The position numbers and the translations under genes were made by a program. From Erythrobacter sp. (GTDB lineage: Bacteria; Pseudomonadota; Alphaproteobacteria; Sphingomonadales; Sphingomonadaceae), in contig NZ_CP136573.1 in assembly GCF_035194505.1 (NCBI RefSeq), positions 1-64,000 of the forward strand: 64,000 nt of DNA, in the 5' to 3' direction. Below are positions 42,622 through 51,545 of this stretch, in pieces; position 1 is the stretch's first letter, and each line of letters opens with the position of its first letter. The notes below the pieces were generated by a model. The model ran no database searches. It was not told where the DNA came from and was given only the letters and a program-made list of their open reading frames with translations.

Positions 42622-44235
42622 ATGACCACACCCGAAGAACTCGTTTCCGCAGCCCAGAATTCCAAGGCCTGGCCGTTTCAGGAGGCCCAGCGCCTTGCCA
42701 AGCGGATGCCGCAGGGGAAGCCCGGAGGGGTGCTGTTCGAGACCGGCTATGGTCCCTCGGGCCTGCCGCATATCGGCACCTTCCAGGAAGTGCTGCGCAC
42801 CACGCTGGTCCGCCGTGCCTATGAAGCGCTGACCGGCGGCGCGCCGACGCGGCTGGTGGCCTTTTCGGACGACCTCGATGGCCTTCGCAAGGTGCCCGAC
42901 AACGTCCCCAATCAGGCGATGCTGACCGAGCACCTCGGCAAGCCCCTGTCGCGCATCCCCGATCCCTTTGAAAAGTTTGAAAGTTTCGCGGCGCATAACA
43001 ATGCGATGCTGCGGGAGTTTCTCGATCGTTTCGGGTTCGAATATGAATTCGTCAGCTCGTCCGATTGCTACAATTCGGGCCGGTTCGACGATGCGCTGAA
43101 GGGCGTGCTCGCCAATTTCGGCGCGATCATGGAGATCATGCTCCCCACACTCGGGGAGGAGCGCCGCAAGACCTATTCCCCCGTCATGCCGATTTCGCCC
43201 ACCACCGGCGCGGTGCTGCAGGTGCCGATCGAGGTGGTTGATGCCGCCGCGGGCCTGATCCGCTTCACCGACGAGGACGGCTCTGTGGTCGAACAGTCGG
43301 CTCTGGGCGGCATGGCCAAGTGCCAGTGGAAGGTCGACTGGGCGATGCGCTGGGTCGCACTTGGCGTCGATTACGAGATGTATGGCAAGGACTTGACCGA
43401 TAGCGGCATCCAGTCGGGCAAGATCGCCCGCGTGCTCGGCGGCCACAAGCCTGAAGGCCTGATCTACGAGCTGTTCCTTGATGCCAAGGGCGAGAAGATC
43501 TCCAAGTCCAAGGGCAATGGCCTGTCGATCGAGCAGTGGCTGCAATATGGCAGCGAGGAGAGCCTCGGCTACTATATCTTCGCCAATCCCAAGAGCGCCA
43601 AGCAATTGCACGCAGGGGTCATTCCCAAGGCGATTGACGATTACTGGCAGTTCCGCACCGCCTTGCCGACGCAGGATATCGACAAGCAGTTGGGCAATCC
43701 GGTGTGGCACCTGTTGCGCACCGGCCAGCACCATGACGGGGCTGAAGCCCCGGGCGCGGGCGACAGCCTGCCGGTGCCTTTCAGCCTGCTGCTGAACCTC
43801 GTTGGCGTGCTCGGCGCGGGCGCGACGCGCGAGGCGGTGTGGTCATACCTCGGCAATTATGTCGCGGATGCCGATCCCGCCGCGCACCCCGCGCTCGATG
43901 GGCTGGTGATGAAGGCGCTCGCCTATAACCGCGATTTTGTCGCCTCGACGCTGGCCAAGCGCGCGCCGGTCGATGGCGAGGTCGCGGCGCTTTGGGCGCT
44001 CGATGCGGCGCTCGCCGATGCACCGGCGGACATGAGCGCGGAGGACTTGCAGACCATCGTTTACGAGATCGGCAAGCAGCCCGAATTCGGCTTCGAGAGC
44101 CTGCGGGACTGGTTCAAGGCGCTCTACGAAACCCTGCTCGGATCCGAACAAGGCCCGCGCATGGGCAGCTTCATCGCGCTCTACGGAATCCAGCCGAGCC
44201 GCCAGCTGATCGCCGAGGCGCTGGCGAAAGCCTAG
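42622..44235 (+). CDS. lysS: Lysyl-tRNA synthetase, class I
   Basis: A 537-residue class I LysRS, the archaeal/alphaproteobacterial form rather than the class II enzyme of E. coli. The HIGH-like motif is H50-I-G-T53 (PSGLPHIGTF), and the KMSKS-like loop is K292-I-S-K-S296. The start at 42622 gives MTTPEELVSAAQNSK; an open frame from 42412 crosses the parS site and is not real coding sequence. Confidence 0.96.
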   Translation: MTTPEELVSAAQNSKAWPFQEAQRLAKRMPQGKPGGVLFETGYGPSGLPHIGTFQEVLRTTLVRRAYEALTGGAPTRLVAFSDDLDGLRKVPDNVPNQAMLTEHLGKPLSRIPDPFEKFESFAAHNNAMLREFLDRFGFEYEFVSSSDCYNSGRFDDALKGVLANFGAIMEIMLPTLGEERRKTYSPVMPISPTTGAVLQVPIEVVDAAAGLIRFTDEDGSVVEQSALGGMAKCQWKVDWAMRWVALGVDYEMYGKDLTDSGIQSGKIARVLGGHKPEGLIYELFLDAKGEKISKSKGNGLSIEQWLQYGSEESLGYYIFANPKSAKQLHAGVIPKAIDDYWQFRTALPTQDIDKQLGNPVWHLLRTGQHHDGAEAPGAGDSLPVPFSLLLNLVGVLGAGATREAVWSYLGNYVADADPAAHPALDGLVMKALAYNRDFVASTLAKRAPVDGEVAALWALDAALADAPADMSAEDLQTIVYEIGKQPEFGFESLRDWFKALYETLLGSEQGPRMGSFIALYGIQPSRQLIAEALAKA

Positions 44236-44248
44236 CCTTGGCCTGCGC

Positions 44249-44917
44249 CTAGCGCCACTGGCGGGTGCGGTACCACTTGGTGATGACGTATTTTGCGCCC
44301 TTCACCACCGGCATGCCGGCGTGCATCGTGCCTTCGTTGGGGCTGCCATCGGGAAGGGCGTTGTTCCACACCAGCAGCACGCCTGGCTTGGGCTCGATCT
44401 GGATGCCGATTTCGGTGAACAGCGTCTCGCCGCCTTCCTCGACATCGTTGAGATAGGCCATCGCCGTCCAGCTGCGCTGCCCGCCGCGCGCTTCCTCCAG
44501 CTTCCAGTATTTCTCGCTGACATAGAACCAGTCATTATGCGGCTGGAACTGCTGGCCGGGCAGATAGCGCTGGCCCTGCACCGCTTCGCCGATCGCGGAA
44601 TCGAGGCCGAGCAGATCGTCGATCCGGCGCGAGATGCCGCGAACGAAGCTCTCCTCGGGATCAAGGTCGCCGGAGTACGAGGTGCGGAAACCGCTCGCGT
44701 AATCAAGCTCGTGCAGCGAGGAAGGGCGCGCCACATCGTCGATCATGGCGCACAGGCGCTCGCACTCGGCAAGGCTGAGAAAATCGCCGATCGCGAAGAG
44801 CTCGCAGTGATCGTTTTCGATTTGGTAGACGCCCGGATCTGCTGCCAGCCGCGCGCGCACAAGCGCGCCGACACGGGCGAGGGCTTCCTGATCGGGCACA
44901 AGTTGGGCGGCGCTCAT
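44249..44917 (-). CDS. 2-oxoglutarate/Fe(II) oxygenase, prolyl-4-hydroxylase-like
   Basis: A 222-residue non-haem iron dioxygenase. The iron ligands are in Q-F-Q-P-H-N-D-W-F (His and Asp) and in T-M-H-A-G-M-P-V (distal His); the 2-oxoglutarate-binding basic residue would be the Lys of VVKGAKYVITKWYR. YLNDVEEGGETLF is the typical core of P4H domains. The substrate is unknown. It is convergent with lysS and 65 bp past the rcnB-like stop. Confidence 0.88.
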   Translation of the reverse strand: MSAAQLVPDQEALARVGALVRARLAADPGVYQIENDHCELFAIGDFLSLAECERLCAMIDDVARPSSLHELDYASGFRTSYSGDLDPEESFVRGISRRIDDLLGLDSAIGEAVQGQRYLPGQQFQPHNDWFYVSEKYWKLEEARGGQRSWTAMAYLNDVEEGGETLFTEIGIQIEPKPGVLLVWNNALPDGSPNEGTMHAGMPVVKGAKYVITKWYRTRQWR

Positions 44918-44982
44918 GCCCGCCTGTTAGCAAGTGGGGCGCGCGGCGCAATCCTGCACCCGCGCGCCCGGCAACTTGGCTC

Positions 44983-46119
44983 TTACCAGAAGAAGTCGTG
45001 GATCACGTCCACCACTTCGCCGGTGTAGATGTCGACCAGCACGACATCGTCGTAGTAGCGCACCCACTGGTACGGTCCGTAGACCGGCGGCAGGCGGTAG
45101 GACCACGGGTCATTGATGAAGAACCGCGGCTGGAAGAACAGGCTGTCGAGGAAGAAGCCGATATTCAGCCTGTTGTAGCGGTGCGAGCGGTAAGGCGCGA
45201 AATAGGGCCCCGGGTGGAACTGGAAGCGGTTGCCGCGCCGGAAGCCGTTCCAGTCATAGTCCCGGTTGCTGCGCCAGCGATTGTCCCAGCGGCGGAAATC
45301 ATTGCGATCCCAGCCGTTCCAGCCGCCATAGCTCCAGCGCCAGTCGTCGCGTCGCCAGTTGCGGCGGTCGCGGCGATAATCGCGGCGGTCACCATCGCGC
45401 CAATCGCCGTCACGCCGCCCATCGCGCCAGTCGCCATCGCGGCGACCGTCACGCCAATCACCATCGCGACGACCATCGCGCCAGTCGCCATTACGGCGCC
45501 CATCGCGCCAGTCGCCATCGCGACGACCATCGCGGCGGCCATCACCCTGGCCGATGCGGCCGCCGACCGGCTGATCGGCGCGCGCGTCGCCGCCCCGGCC
45601 GACATTGACAGGGGGCGGAGGTGTTCCGCCGTCGCGGCCCTGCCAGCCGCGCGGGTTCTCGCGCCGCCCGTCGCCACGCGGCCCGCGATCGGGGCGCTGG
45701 TCGAAGGTGTCAGCGCGGCGCTCGGTCTCGGCCGAGGCACGCTGGGCGCGGCGCATCACATCCGTGCCGAAACCGTCGCGGTTGGGGCGCTGTTCGGCGT
45801 TGCCCCGGCGTTCGGCGCGTTCGGCGCGTGCGGGACGCTCGGCGCGGGTCGGGAAGCTGCGCTGCTGCGGGGCTTCGGCTGTCCGGGGCTGTTCGAACCT
45901 CGGCGCGCGCGGTTCGCTGCGGACAGCCGGACGTTCGGTGCGGACCGGACGCTCGGCACGGCTCGGCTGAGCGCGCTCGATACGCATCGGCGGCGGGTCG
46001 GAATAGTCGGGCTGGCGCTCGGGCATGTCTTGCGCAAAGGCAGCGGCGGGAGCAGCGAGGGCAAGCATCAGGGCGAGAGCCGAAAGCGCGCCGCCCCGGG
46101 ATGTCAGGGTCTTGGTCAT
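44983..46119 (-). CDS. RcnB-like exported protein with Asp/Arg tandem repeats
   Basis: A 378-residue secreted protein with a Sec signal (ALALMLALAAPAAAFAQ). The middle is Arg/Asp/Glu/Pro-rich and disordered, with five 9-residue repeats of the type GRRDGDWRD at residues 198-242. The C-terminus (~300-378: GPYFAPYRSHRYNRL, then WVRYYDDVVLVDIYTGEVVDVI) resembles the RcnB domain, a periplasmic protein for nickel/cobalt balance. A GGAGGC site precedes the ATG at 46119. The metal role is by family only. Confidence 0.8.
   Translation of the reverse strand: MTKTLTSRGGALSALALMLALAAPAAAFAQDMPERQPDYSDPPPMRIERAQPSRAERPVRTERPAVRSEPRAPRFEQPRTAEAPQQRSFPTRAERPARAERAERRGNAEQRPNRDGFGTDVMRRAQRASAETERRADTFDQRPDRGPRGDGRRENPRGWQGRDGGTPPPPVNVGRGGDARADQPVGGRIGQGDGRRDGRRDGDWRDGRRNGDWRDGRRDGDWRDGRRDGDWRDGRRDGDWRDGDRRDYRRDRRNWRRDDWRWSYGGWNGWDRNDFRRWDNRWRSNRDYDWNGFRRGNRFQFHPGPYFAPYRSHRYNRLNIGFFLDSLFFQPRFFINDPWSYRLPPVYGPYQWVRYYDDVVLVDIYTGEVVDVIHDFFW
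45394..45528 (-). repeat. Five 27-bp tandem repeats inside the RcnB-like gene
   Basis: Five in-frame units of 27 bp encode GR(R)DGDWRD-type nonapeptides with one Asn for Asp change in the second unit. The repeat also creates a long antisense Ala/Pro/Ile-rich open frame on the plus strand that is not a gene. Unit number is likely to vary between strains. Confidence 0.85.
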
Positions 46120-46292
46120 GTGTGCCTCCAGTGTCGCCCGCCCACCACAAGCGGCCAATTGATGCCCCCTGTTAGGCTGCGGCAACTGTCGCAGGGATGA
46201 ACCGTCAGTGCGATATTCAGAAAAATATCACCTTGGATGAACAATTCTGCACGCGCTTGACGCGACGACGATTGGCTCCGAAGGCGCGGGCC

Positions 46293-46877
46293 ATGTTCGA
46301 AACCCTCGACGAGATCCGCAGCGACTGCGCCAATCGACTGATCCGCGCCGCGCGCGATCGCCATTCACCGATGCACACGCCGGTGATCGTCACCGCCGAT
46401 GTCGATGCGCGGGTGATGGTGCTGCGCGCCTTCGATATGGCGACGTGGACGCTCCGGCTCCACACCGATATTCGCGCGCCCAAGGCCCACGCGGTGGCCG
46501 CGGACGGGCGGGTTGCGGTGCTGCTCTATGACAAGGGCGCCAAGATCCAGATGCGTCTGCGCGGGACGGGCCGGATCGAAGCGCAGGGTCCGGTGGCCGA
46601 TGCGGCTTGGGCGGCGAGCACCAATTTCGCGCGGCGCTGCTATCTGGGTGAAGGGCCGGGAGCGGCATCGGACGGGCCCACCTCGGGCCTGCCGCCGGAG
46701 TTCGAGGGGGTGGAGCCCGATGACGCGCAGATCATCCCCGCGCGAGAGAATTTCGCCATGCTGCTGATCGAGATTGCCGAGATCGACTGGCTTTATCTCG
46801 CCCACACCGGCCATGTGCGCGCGCAATTCTCGCGCGGCGCGGAAGATGGCTGGGAAGGGCGCTGGGTAGCGCCTTAG
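46293..46877 (+). CDS. Pyridoxamine 5'-phosphate oxidase-like flavin-binding protein
   Basis: A 194-residue split-barrel protein. The order LRAFDMATWTLRLHTDIRAPKAH, L-L-Y-D-K-G-A-K-I-Q-M-R-L-R-G-T-G-R, and a C-terminal WLYLAHTGHVRAQF W-type end fits the PNPOx family (FMN). It lacks clear PdxH-specific residues, so a general FMN/F420-type oxidoreductase or haem-binding function is equally possible. ATG at 46293 is preferred to 46197 because the extra 32 residues are not family-like. Its end overlaps the GGDEF-like gene by 4 bp. Confidence 0.78.
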   Translation: MFETLDEIRSDCANRLIRAARDRHSPMHTPVIVTADVDARVMVLRAFDMATWTLRLHTDIRAPKAHAVAADGRVAVLLYDKGAKIQMRLRGTGRIEAQGPVADAAWAASTNFARRCYLGEGPGAASDGPTSGLPPEFEGVEPDDAQIIPARENFAMLLIEIAEIDWLYLAHTGHVRAQFSRGAEDGWEGRWVAP

Positions 46878-47425
46878 GCGCTCGCCGTTTCGGGCGGCGG
46901 CAGAAAGATCACTTCCTCGATCTCGCTGGCGGCGACCACGTGATCGCTGCCGGTCTGCTGCGCCGCATCAAGCGCCGCGCGCGCCCGCGCAATCAGCGCC
47001 TCGCCCGCAAGACCGTGCTCGTCGGCGCCGGGCATGACGATGGTGAAGCCTTCGCCCGCGATCTGGGTGAAGCTGTCCTCGCGCCGCACGCCCGCCTTCA
47101 TCACCGCGGCAATATGGCCCAGCACCTGTTCGCGCGCTTCGCTATCCCAGCCGGCGCGCAGCATCGCGATCTGGTCGATCCTGCCGGTCAGCACCGCGCG
47201 CGCGGCCTTGCGGGTGGCGCGGCGGCGATTGACGCGCTCCACCGCCTGTCCCAGCATCGAAGGCGCGAAGAGCTCGGCGAGCGGACTGGAAACGGGTTTC
47301 GTCGCGGGCGCTGCCGGGACGAGCGCGCGGCGATGGCGCAGGCGTTCCACAAACACGCCGAGCGCAAGCGCTGCCGTCGCGGTGACCATGGCCGCTTCGA
47401 GCGGCACTGCAATTCCGGTGACCAC
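46874..47425 (-). CDS. Membrane-anchored protein with a degenerate GGDEF domain
   Basis: A 183-residue protein (GTG start at 47425; ATG at 47389 also possible). One N-terminal helix (about 10-27) is followed by a short linker and a domain with GGDEF-like layout: LTGRIDQIAMLRAGW, then LGHIAAVMKAGVRREDSFTQ, and A-G-E-G-F at 123-127 where catalytic GGDEF should be, followed by TIVMPGADEHG. The two acidic metal residues are not kept, so it is unlikely to make cyclic di-GMP and may be a binding or scaffold protein. Confidence 0.65.
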   Translation of the reverse strand: MVTGIAVPLEAAMVTATAALALGVFVERLRHRRALVPAAPATKPVSSPLAELFAPSMLGQAVERVNRRRATRKAARAVLTGRIDQIAMLRAGWDSEAREQVLGHIAAVMKAGVRREDSFTQIAGEGFTIVMPGADEHGLAGEALIARARAALDAAQQTGSDHVVAASEIEEVIFLPPPETASA

Positions 47426-47495
47426 GTGGCTATGCCCCCATGCGACCCTGTATCGCTAGGGAGAATGCCGTAGCCCTGCTTAAGAAGCCGTAAAC

Positions 47496-47511
47496 CAGGC
47501 GCGGGCGCCTG
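47496..47511 (-). terminator. Short hairpin beyond the ettA stop
   Basis: CAGGCGC-GG-GCGCCTG is a perfect 7-bp stem 26 bp past the ettA stop on the minus strand. The following bases (GGTTTA) give only a weak T-run. Confidence 0.4.
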
Positions 47512-47536
47512 AAGAAACGCCCGCGTCGGGAAGCAC

Positions 47537-49210
47537 TTACCGGGTGAGCTTCTTGTAAGCGAGACGCGTCGGGCGATCTGCCGCATCGCCCAGACGGCGG
47601 CGCTTGTCTTCCTCATAGGCTTCGAAGTTGCCCTCGAACCATTCGACATGGCTGTTGCCTTCAAAGGCGAGGATGTGCGTCGCCAGACGATCGAGGAAGA
47701 AACGGTCGTGGCTGATCACCACTGCGCAGCCCGCGAAATTCTCGATCGCGTCTTCGAGCGCGGCGAGGGTTTCGACGTCGAGATCGTTGGTCGGCTCGTC
47801 CAGCAGCAGCACGTTGCCGCCGGCCTTCAGCATCTTGGCCATGTGCACGCGGTTGCGCTCACCGCCCGACAGCTTGCCGACGTTCTTCTGCTGGTCGGCG
47901 CCCTTGAAGTTGAACGCGCCGACATAGGCACGCGTGCTCATGTCCTGCCCGTTGACCTTCATGTAATCGAGCCCGTCGGAGATTTCCTCCCACACGTTCT
48001 TCTTGGGGTCGAGATGGTCGCGGCTCTGATCGACAAAGCCGAGGCGCACGGTCGAACCGATCTCCACCGTGCCGCTGTCGGGCTGTTCCTTGCCGGTGAG
48101 GATCTTGAACAGCGTCGACTTGCCCGCGCCGTTCGGCCCGATCACGCCGACAATCCCGCCCGGGGGCAGCATGAAGGAGAGGTTTTCGAACAGGAGCTTG
48201 TCGCCATAGGCCTTGGTGATGTTCTTGGCCTCGATCACCTTGCCGCCCAGACGCTCGGGCACCTGGATGACGATCTGCGCCTTGCCGACCATGCGGTTGT
48301 CCTGGCTGTTCTGCAGCTCCTCGAACTTGCGGATACGCGCCTTGGACTTGGTCTGGCGCGCGGCCGGGGTCTGCCGGATCCATTCGAGCTCGCGCTGCAG
48401 CGCCTTCTGCTTGCCGCTTTCCTCGCGGCTTTCCTGCTCCAGACGCTTGGCCTTCTTCTCGAGATAGGTCGAGTAGTTGCCTTCGTAGGGGTAGTAGGAG
48501 CCGCGATCGAGTTCGAGGATCCATTCGACCACGTTATCGAGGAAGTAGCGGTCGTGGGTGATCATCAGCACCGCGCCGGCATATTCCTTGAGGTGGTTTT
48601 CGAGCCATTGGACGCTTTCGGCATCCAGGTGGTTGGTCGGCTCGTCGAGCAGCAGGATCGAGGGCTTCTGGATCAGCAGGCGGGTCAGCGCGACGCGGCG
48701 CTTTTCCCCGCCCGACAGGTCCTTGACCGGCCAGTCGCCCGGCGGGCAGCGCAGGGCTTCCATCGCGACTTCGAGCTGGTTGTCGAGCGTCCAGCCGTCA
48801 ACCGCGTCGATCTTGTCCTGCAGCTCGCCCATTTCCGCGCCGAGCGTATCGAAATCGGCATCGGGCTCGCACATCAGCGCCGAGATTTCGTTGAAGCGAT
48901 CGACCATGTCGGCGATCCCGCGCGCGCCGTCCTTGACGTTTTCGAGCACGGTCTTGGTCGGATCGAGCTCCGGCTCCTGCTCAAGATAGCCGACGGTGAT
49001 GTTCTCGCCCGGCCAGGCCTCGCCAGTGAAATCGGTATCGATCCCGGCCATGATCTTGATCAGCGTGGACTTGCCCGCGCCATTGGGGCCGACGATGCCG
49101 ATCTTCGCGCCCTGATAGAACTGGAGCGAGATGTTGCTGAGCACCGGCTTCTGGGCACCGGGGAAGGTCTTGGTCATGCCCTTCATGACGAAGGCGTATT
49201 GCGCGGCCAT
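47537..49210 (-). CDS. ettA: Energy-dependent translational throttle protein EttA (ABC-F)
   Basis: A 557-residue soluble ABC-F protein with two ATPase domains and no membrane part. First domain: Walker A GPNGAGKSTLIKIMAG, signature LSGGEKRRVALTRLL, Walker B LLLDEPTNHLD. Second domain: GPNGAGKSTLFKILTG, LSGGERNRVHMAKML, LLLDEPTNDLD. EttA gates ribosomes in response to the ATP/ADP ratio. The start at 49210 gives MAAQYAFVMKGMTKTFPGA; the upstream open frame is antisense to the M28 gene. Confidence 0.95.
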   Translation of the reverse strand: MAAQYAFVMKGMTKTFPGAQKPVLSNISLQFYQGAKIGIVGPNGAGKSTLIKIMAGIDTDFTGEAWPGENITVGYLEQEPELDPTKTVLENVKDGARGIADMVDRFNEISALMCEPDADFDTLGAEMGELQDKIDAVDGWTLDNQLEVAMEALRCPPGDWPVKDLSGGEKRRVALTRLLIQKPSILLLDEPTNHLDAESVQWLENHLKEYAGAVLMITHDRYFLDNVVEWILELDRGSYYPYEGNYSTYLEKKAKRLEQESREESGKQKALQRELEWIRQTPAARQTKSKARIRKFEELQNSQDNRMVGKAQIVIQVPERLGGKVIEAKNITKAYGDKLLFENLSFMLPPGGIVGVIGPNGAGKSTLFKILTGKEQPDSGTVEIGSTVRLGFVDQSRDHLDPKKNVWEEISDGLDYMKVNGQDMSTRAYVGAFNFKGADQQKNVGKLSGGERNRVHMAKMLKAGGNVLLLDEPTNDLDVETLAALEDAIENFAGCAVVISHDRFFLDRLATHILAFEGNSHVEWFEGNFEAYEEDKRRRLGDAADRPTRLAYKKLTR

Positions 49211-49319
49211 TGTGTGGGTCCTTGATGGGATCGGCTGGATTGGCTGCGCAGATAGGGAAGGGGAGGGGGAAGGGCAAGCGGCTAGACTTGGCCAGCGGCG
49301 GGCTATAGCACCACAGCCC

Positions 49320-50738
49320 ATGAACAAGACCATGCTTGCGCTCGCCGCGCTCTCGCTCGCCGCTCCGGCCCTCGCCAACACGCCTTCGCCGCGCCCGACG
49401 CTGGAGCAGGCCGCCGACGCCGCGCTAACCCATGACATGCACGCATGGGATTTTGTCGAAGGGATCACCACCGAAGTCGGCCCGCGTCAGGCCGGGACCG
49501 AGGCCGAGGCGCGGGCGCGGGCCTGGGCCACCGCATGGCTCAAGGCCCGCGGCTTTGCCAATGTCGCAGACGAGCCCTTCATGATGGAGACCTGGGTGCC
49601 GGGCGATATCGCCCGTGCCCGCGTCACGGCGCCCTTTGCGCAGGAACTCGCCGTGCTGCCGCTCGGCGATTCCGCCGCAACCCCGGCAGGCGGGATCGAG
49701 GCCGAGGTGGTGTTTTTCCGCAATGTCGAGGAACTGCGCGCAGCACCTGCGGGCAGCCTCAAGGGCAAGATTGCCTATATCAGCCATGCCATGACCCGCA
49801 CGCAGGATGGCAGCCAGTATGGCTTTGCCGGGCCTGCGCGTTGGGTCGGCGCAGGGATCGCTGCGAGCAAGGGGGCTCTCGCCACCATCATCAAGTCGGT
49901 CGGCACCGATCACCACCGCAACCCGCACACTGGCGGCACCAGCTTCCCCGAAGGCGTGGCGCCCACGCCGGCGGGCGCGCTGAGCCTGCCCGATGCCGCC
50001 AACCTTGAACGCATGTTCGCGCGCGCTGACGGGCGTCCGGTGACGCTGAAGCTGGAGATGAACCCGCGCCAGATCGGCGAGACACTGAGCGGCAATGTCG
50101 TGGGCGAGATCGTCGGGCGCAATCCCTCGCTGCCGCCGGTTCTGCTGGCCTGCCATATCGACAGCTGGTGGAACGCGCCGGGTGCCTTTGATGACGGTGC
50201 CGGCTGCGCGATCATCGCGGCTGCGGCGAAGAATGCGAGCACTGCCGGACAGCCGCTGCGCACCATCCGCGTGCTGATGGCGGGCGCCGAGGAAGTCGGC
50301 CTGTTCGGGTCGGTCGCCTATTCCAAGGCGCACCTTTCCGAGCCCATCGCCGTGGGCCTCGAGAGCGATTTCGGCGCGGACCGGATCTGGCGCTTCGACA
50401 GCAATTTCCGCACCAGCAACCCGGTGCTGCACAAGAAGATTGCTTCAGCCGTCGCACGCTTTGGCGTTTCGGCCGGCACTGATGTCGCGGGAGGCGGCGC
50501 CGATCTCAACGTCGTGCGCGATCAGAAGGGCGCGCTGATCGATCTCCAGCAGGACGGCACCCGCTATTTCGACCTGCACCACACGCCCGACGATACGCTC
50601 GACAAGATCGACCTTGCGCAGCTGCGCCAGAATGTCGCGGTGTGGACGCAGGTGGTCGGCATCCTCGCGAACGAGGATACCGCGATCCTGACCGGCACGC
50701 CCGTCCCGGCTGCGCCCGCGATCATGGGCGGCAAGTAG
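49320..50738 (+). CDS. M28 family metallopeptidase, exported
   Basis: A 472-residue protein with a Sec signal (LALAALSLAAPALANTP). A protease-associated-like insert precedes the zinc domain, whose ligands sit in LLACHIDSWW (His, Asp), AFDDGAGCAII (bridging Asp), LMAGAEEVGLFGS (catalytic Glu and Glu ligand), and DLHHTPDDTLD near the end. These are aminopeptidase or carboxypeptidase-type enzymes of the periplasm. Divergent from ettA with 109 bp between starts. Confidence 0.9.
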   Translation: MNKTMLALAALSLAAPALANTPSPRPTLEQAADAALTHDMHAWDFVEGITTEVGPRQAGTEAEARARAWATAWLKARGFANVADEPFMMETWVPGDIARARVTAPFAQELAVLPLGDSAATPAGGIEAEVVFFRNVEELRAAPAGSLKGKIAYISHAMTRTQDGSQYGFAGPARWVGAGIAASKGALATIIKSVGTDHHRNPHTGGTSFPEGVAPTPAGALSLPDAANLERMFARADGRPVTLKLEMNPRQIGETLSGNVVGEIVGRNPSLPPVLLACHIDSWWNAPGAFDDGAGCAIIAAAAKNASTAGQPLRTIRVLMAGAEEVGLFGSVAYSKAHLSEPIAVGLESDFGADRIWRFDSNFRTSNPVLHKKIASAVARFGVSAGTDVAGGGADLNVVRDQKGALIDLQQDGTRYFDLHHTPDDTLDKIDLAQLRQNVAVWTQVVGILANEDTAILTGTPVPAAPAIMGGK

Positions 50739-50768
50739 GCCCGGCACAGCGCCGCCGCCAGCGCCTGA

Positions 50769-51074
50769 TCAACCGGCACAGGCCTCCTCCAGCGCGATCC
50801 TCAGATCGCCCAATCGGATCGCGGCCACTGCCGCGTCGGGATCGCTCGCGGCCAGCACCATGGCGACTTCGCGCAAGGACTGGGCGAGCCGGTCGATCTG
50901 CTGCAATTGCACCAGATAGCGCCCGGCAATGCCGGCATCGCTGCACAGCACGAGGCCGAAATTCTCGGATTCCTCGGCCAGCGCGGCGAGTTGCGTGCCG
51001 ATGCCCGCCAGCAGGTCAGGTGAATGCGGCGCGCCCCTGCGGGCAGGCGCCGGTGTGGAGATCGTCTGCGCCAT
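50769..51074 (-). CDS. 101-residue protein in the chemotaxis operon
   Basis: A small, mostly helical protein (residues ~20-98) with many Leu/Ala and Gln/Glu, starting 2 bp after cheW. No known motif. Position behind cheY-cheW suggests a partner or regulator of the chemotaxis complex, for instance a small phosphatase-like helical protein, but nothing in the sequence proves this. Confidence 0.7.
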   Translation of the reverse strand: MAQTISTPAPARRGAPHSPDLLAGIGTQLAALAEESENFGLVLCSDAGIAGRYLVQLQQIDRLAQSLREVAMVLAASDPDAAVAAIRLGDLRIALEEACAG

Positions 51075-51076
51075 CC

Positions 51077-51517
51077 TCAGGCCGCCAGATCGAGCGGTTC
51101 GTCGATCATCAGGCGCGCCAGATCGAGCACCATCACCATCTCCTCGCCCAGCGGCGCGATGCCCTGGATGAAATGGGTGATGGTCTCGTGGCCCATGGCG
51201 TCGGGGTTCTGCAGGCTGCCGGCATCGATCGATACGATATCGGCGACATCATGCACGATCAGTCCGCGCAGCTGGCCTTCGTGTTCGATCACGATGATCG
51301 GATTGCGCGGGGTCGCCTCGGTCGGCTGCCAGCCGAGACGGGCGGCCAGATCGACCACCGGCAGCACCGCGCCGCGCAGGTTGACGACGCCGGCGACATA
51401 ATCGGGCACGCGCGGCAGGCGGGTGACAGGCGACCAGGCGCGGATTTCGCGCACGGTCATGATGTCGATCCCGAAGCGCTGGCTGGCGATGCCGAAGGTG
51501 ATGAGTTCGTGGCGCAT
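51077..51517 (-). CDS. cheW: Chemotaxis coupling protein CheW
   Basis: A 146-residue CheW-fold protein that links receptors to the kinase CheA. The core V-R-E-I-R-A-W-S-P-V-T-R-L-P, the DYVAGVVNLRGAVLPVVDL region and IVIEHEGQLRGLIVHDVAD are family hallmarks. It lies 28 bp after cheY and 2 bp before the 101-residue gene. Confidence 0.93.
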   Translation of the reverse strand: MRHELITFGIASQRFGIDIMTVREIRAWSPVTRLPRVPDYVAGVVNLRGAVLPVVDLAARLGWQPTEATPRNPIIVIEHEGQLRGLIVHDVADIVSIDAGSLQNPDAMGHETITHFIQGIAPLGEEMVMVLDLARLMIDEPLDLAA

Positions 51518-51545
51518 GGCTCAGGTCCCCGTTGGTGCTGGCGGA

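Noticed and set aside
44998..46200. Long plus-strand open frame with an Ala/Pro/Ile-rich repetitive product
   Set aside because: It is the antisense of the RcnB-like gene; the repeats come from its 27-bp units. The minus frame has a signal peptide, ribosome site and family-like end.
46197..46292. Upstream ATG as the start of the PNPOx-like gene
   Set aside because: The added residues (MNRQCDIQKNITLDEQ and on) are unlike the family N-terminus and cover the probable promoter shared with the RcnB-like gene.
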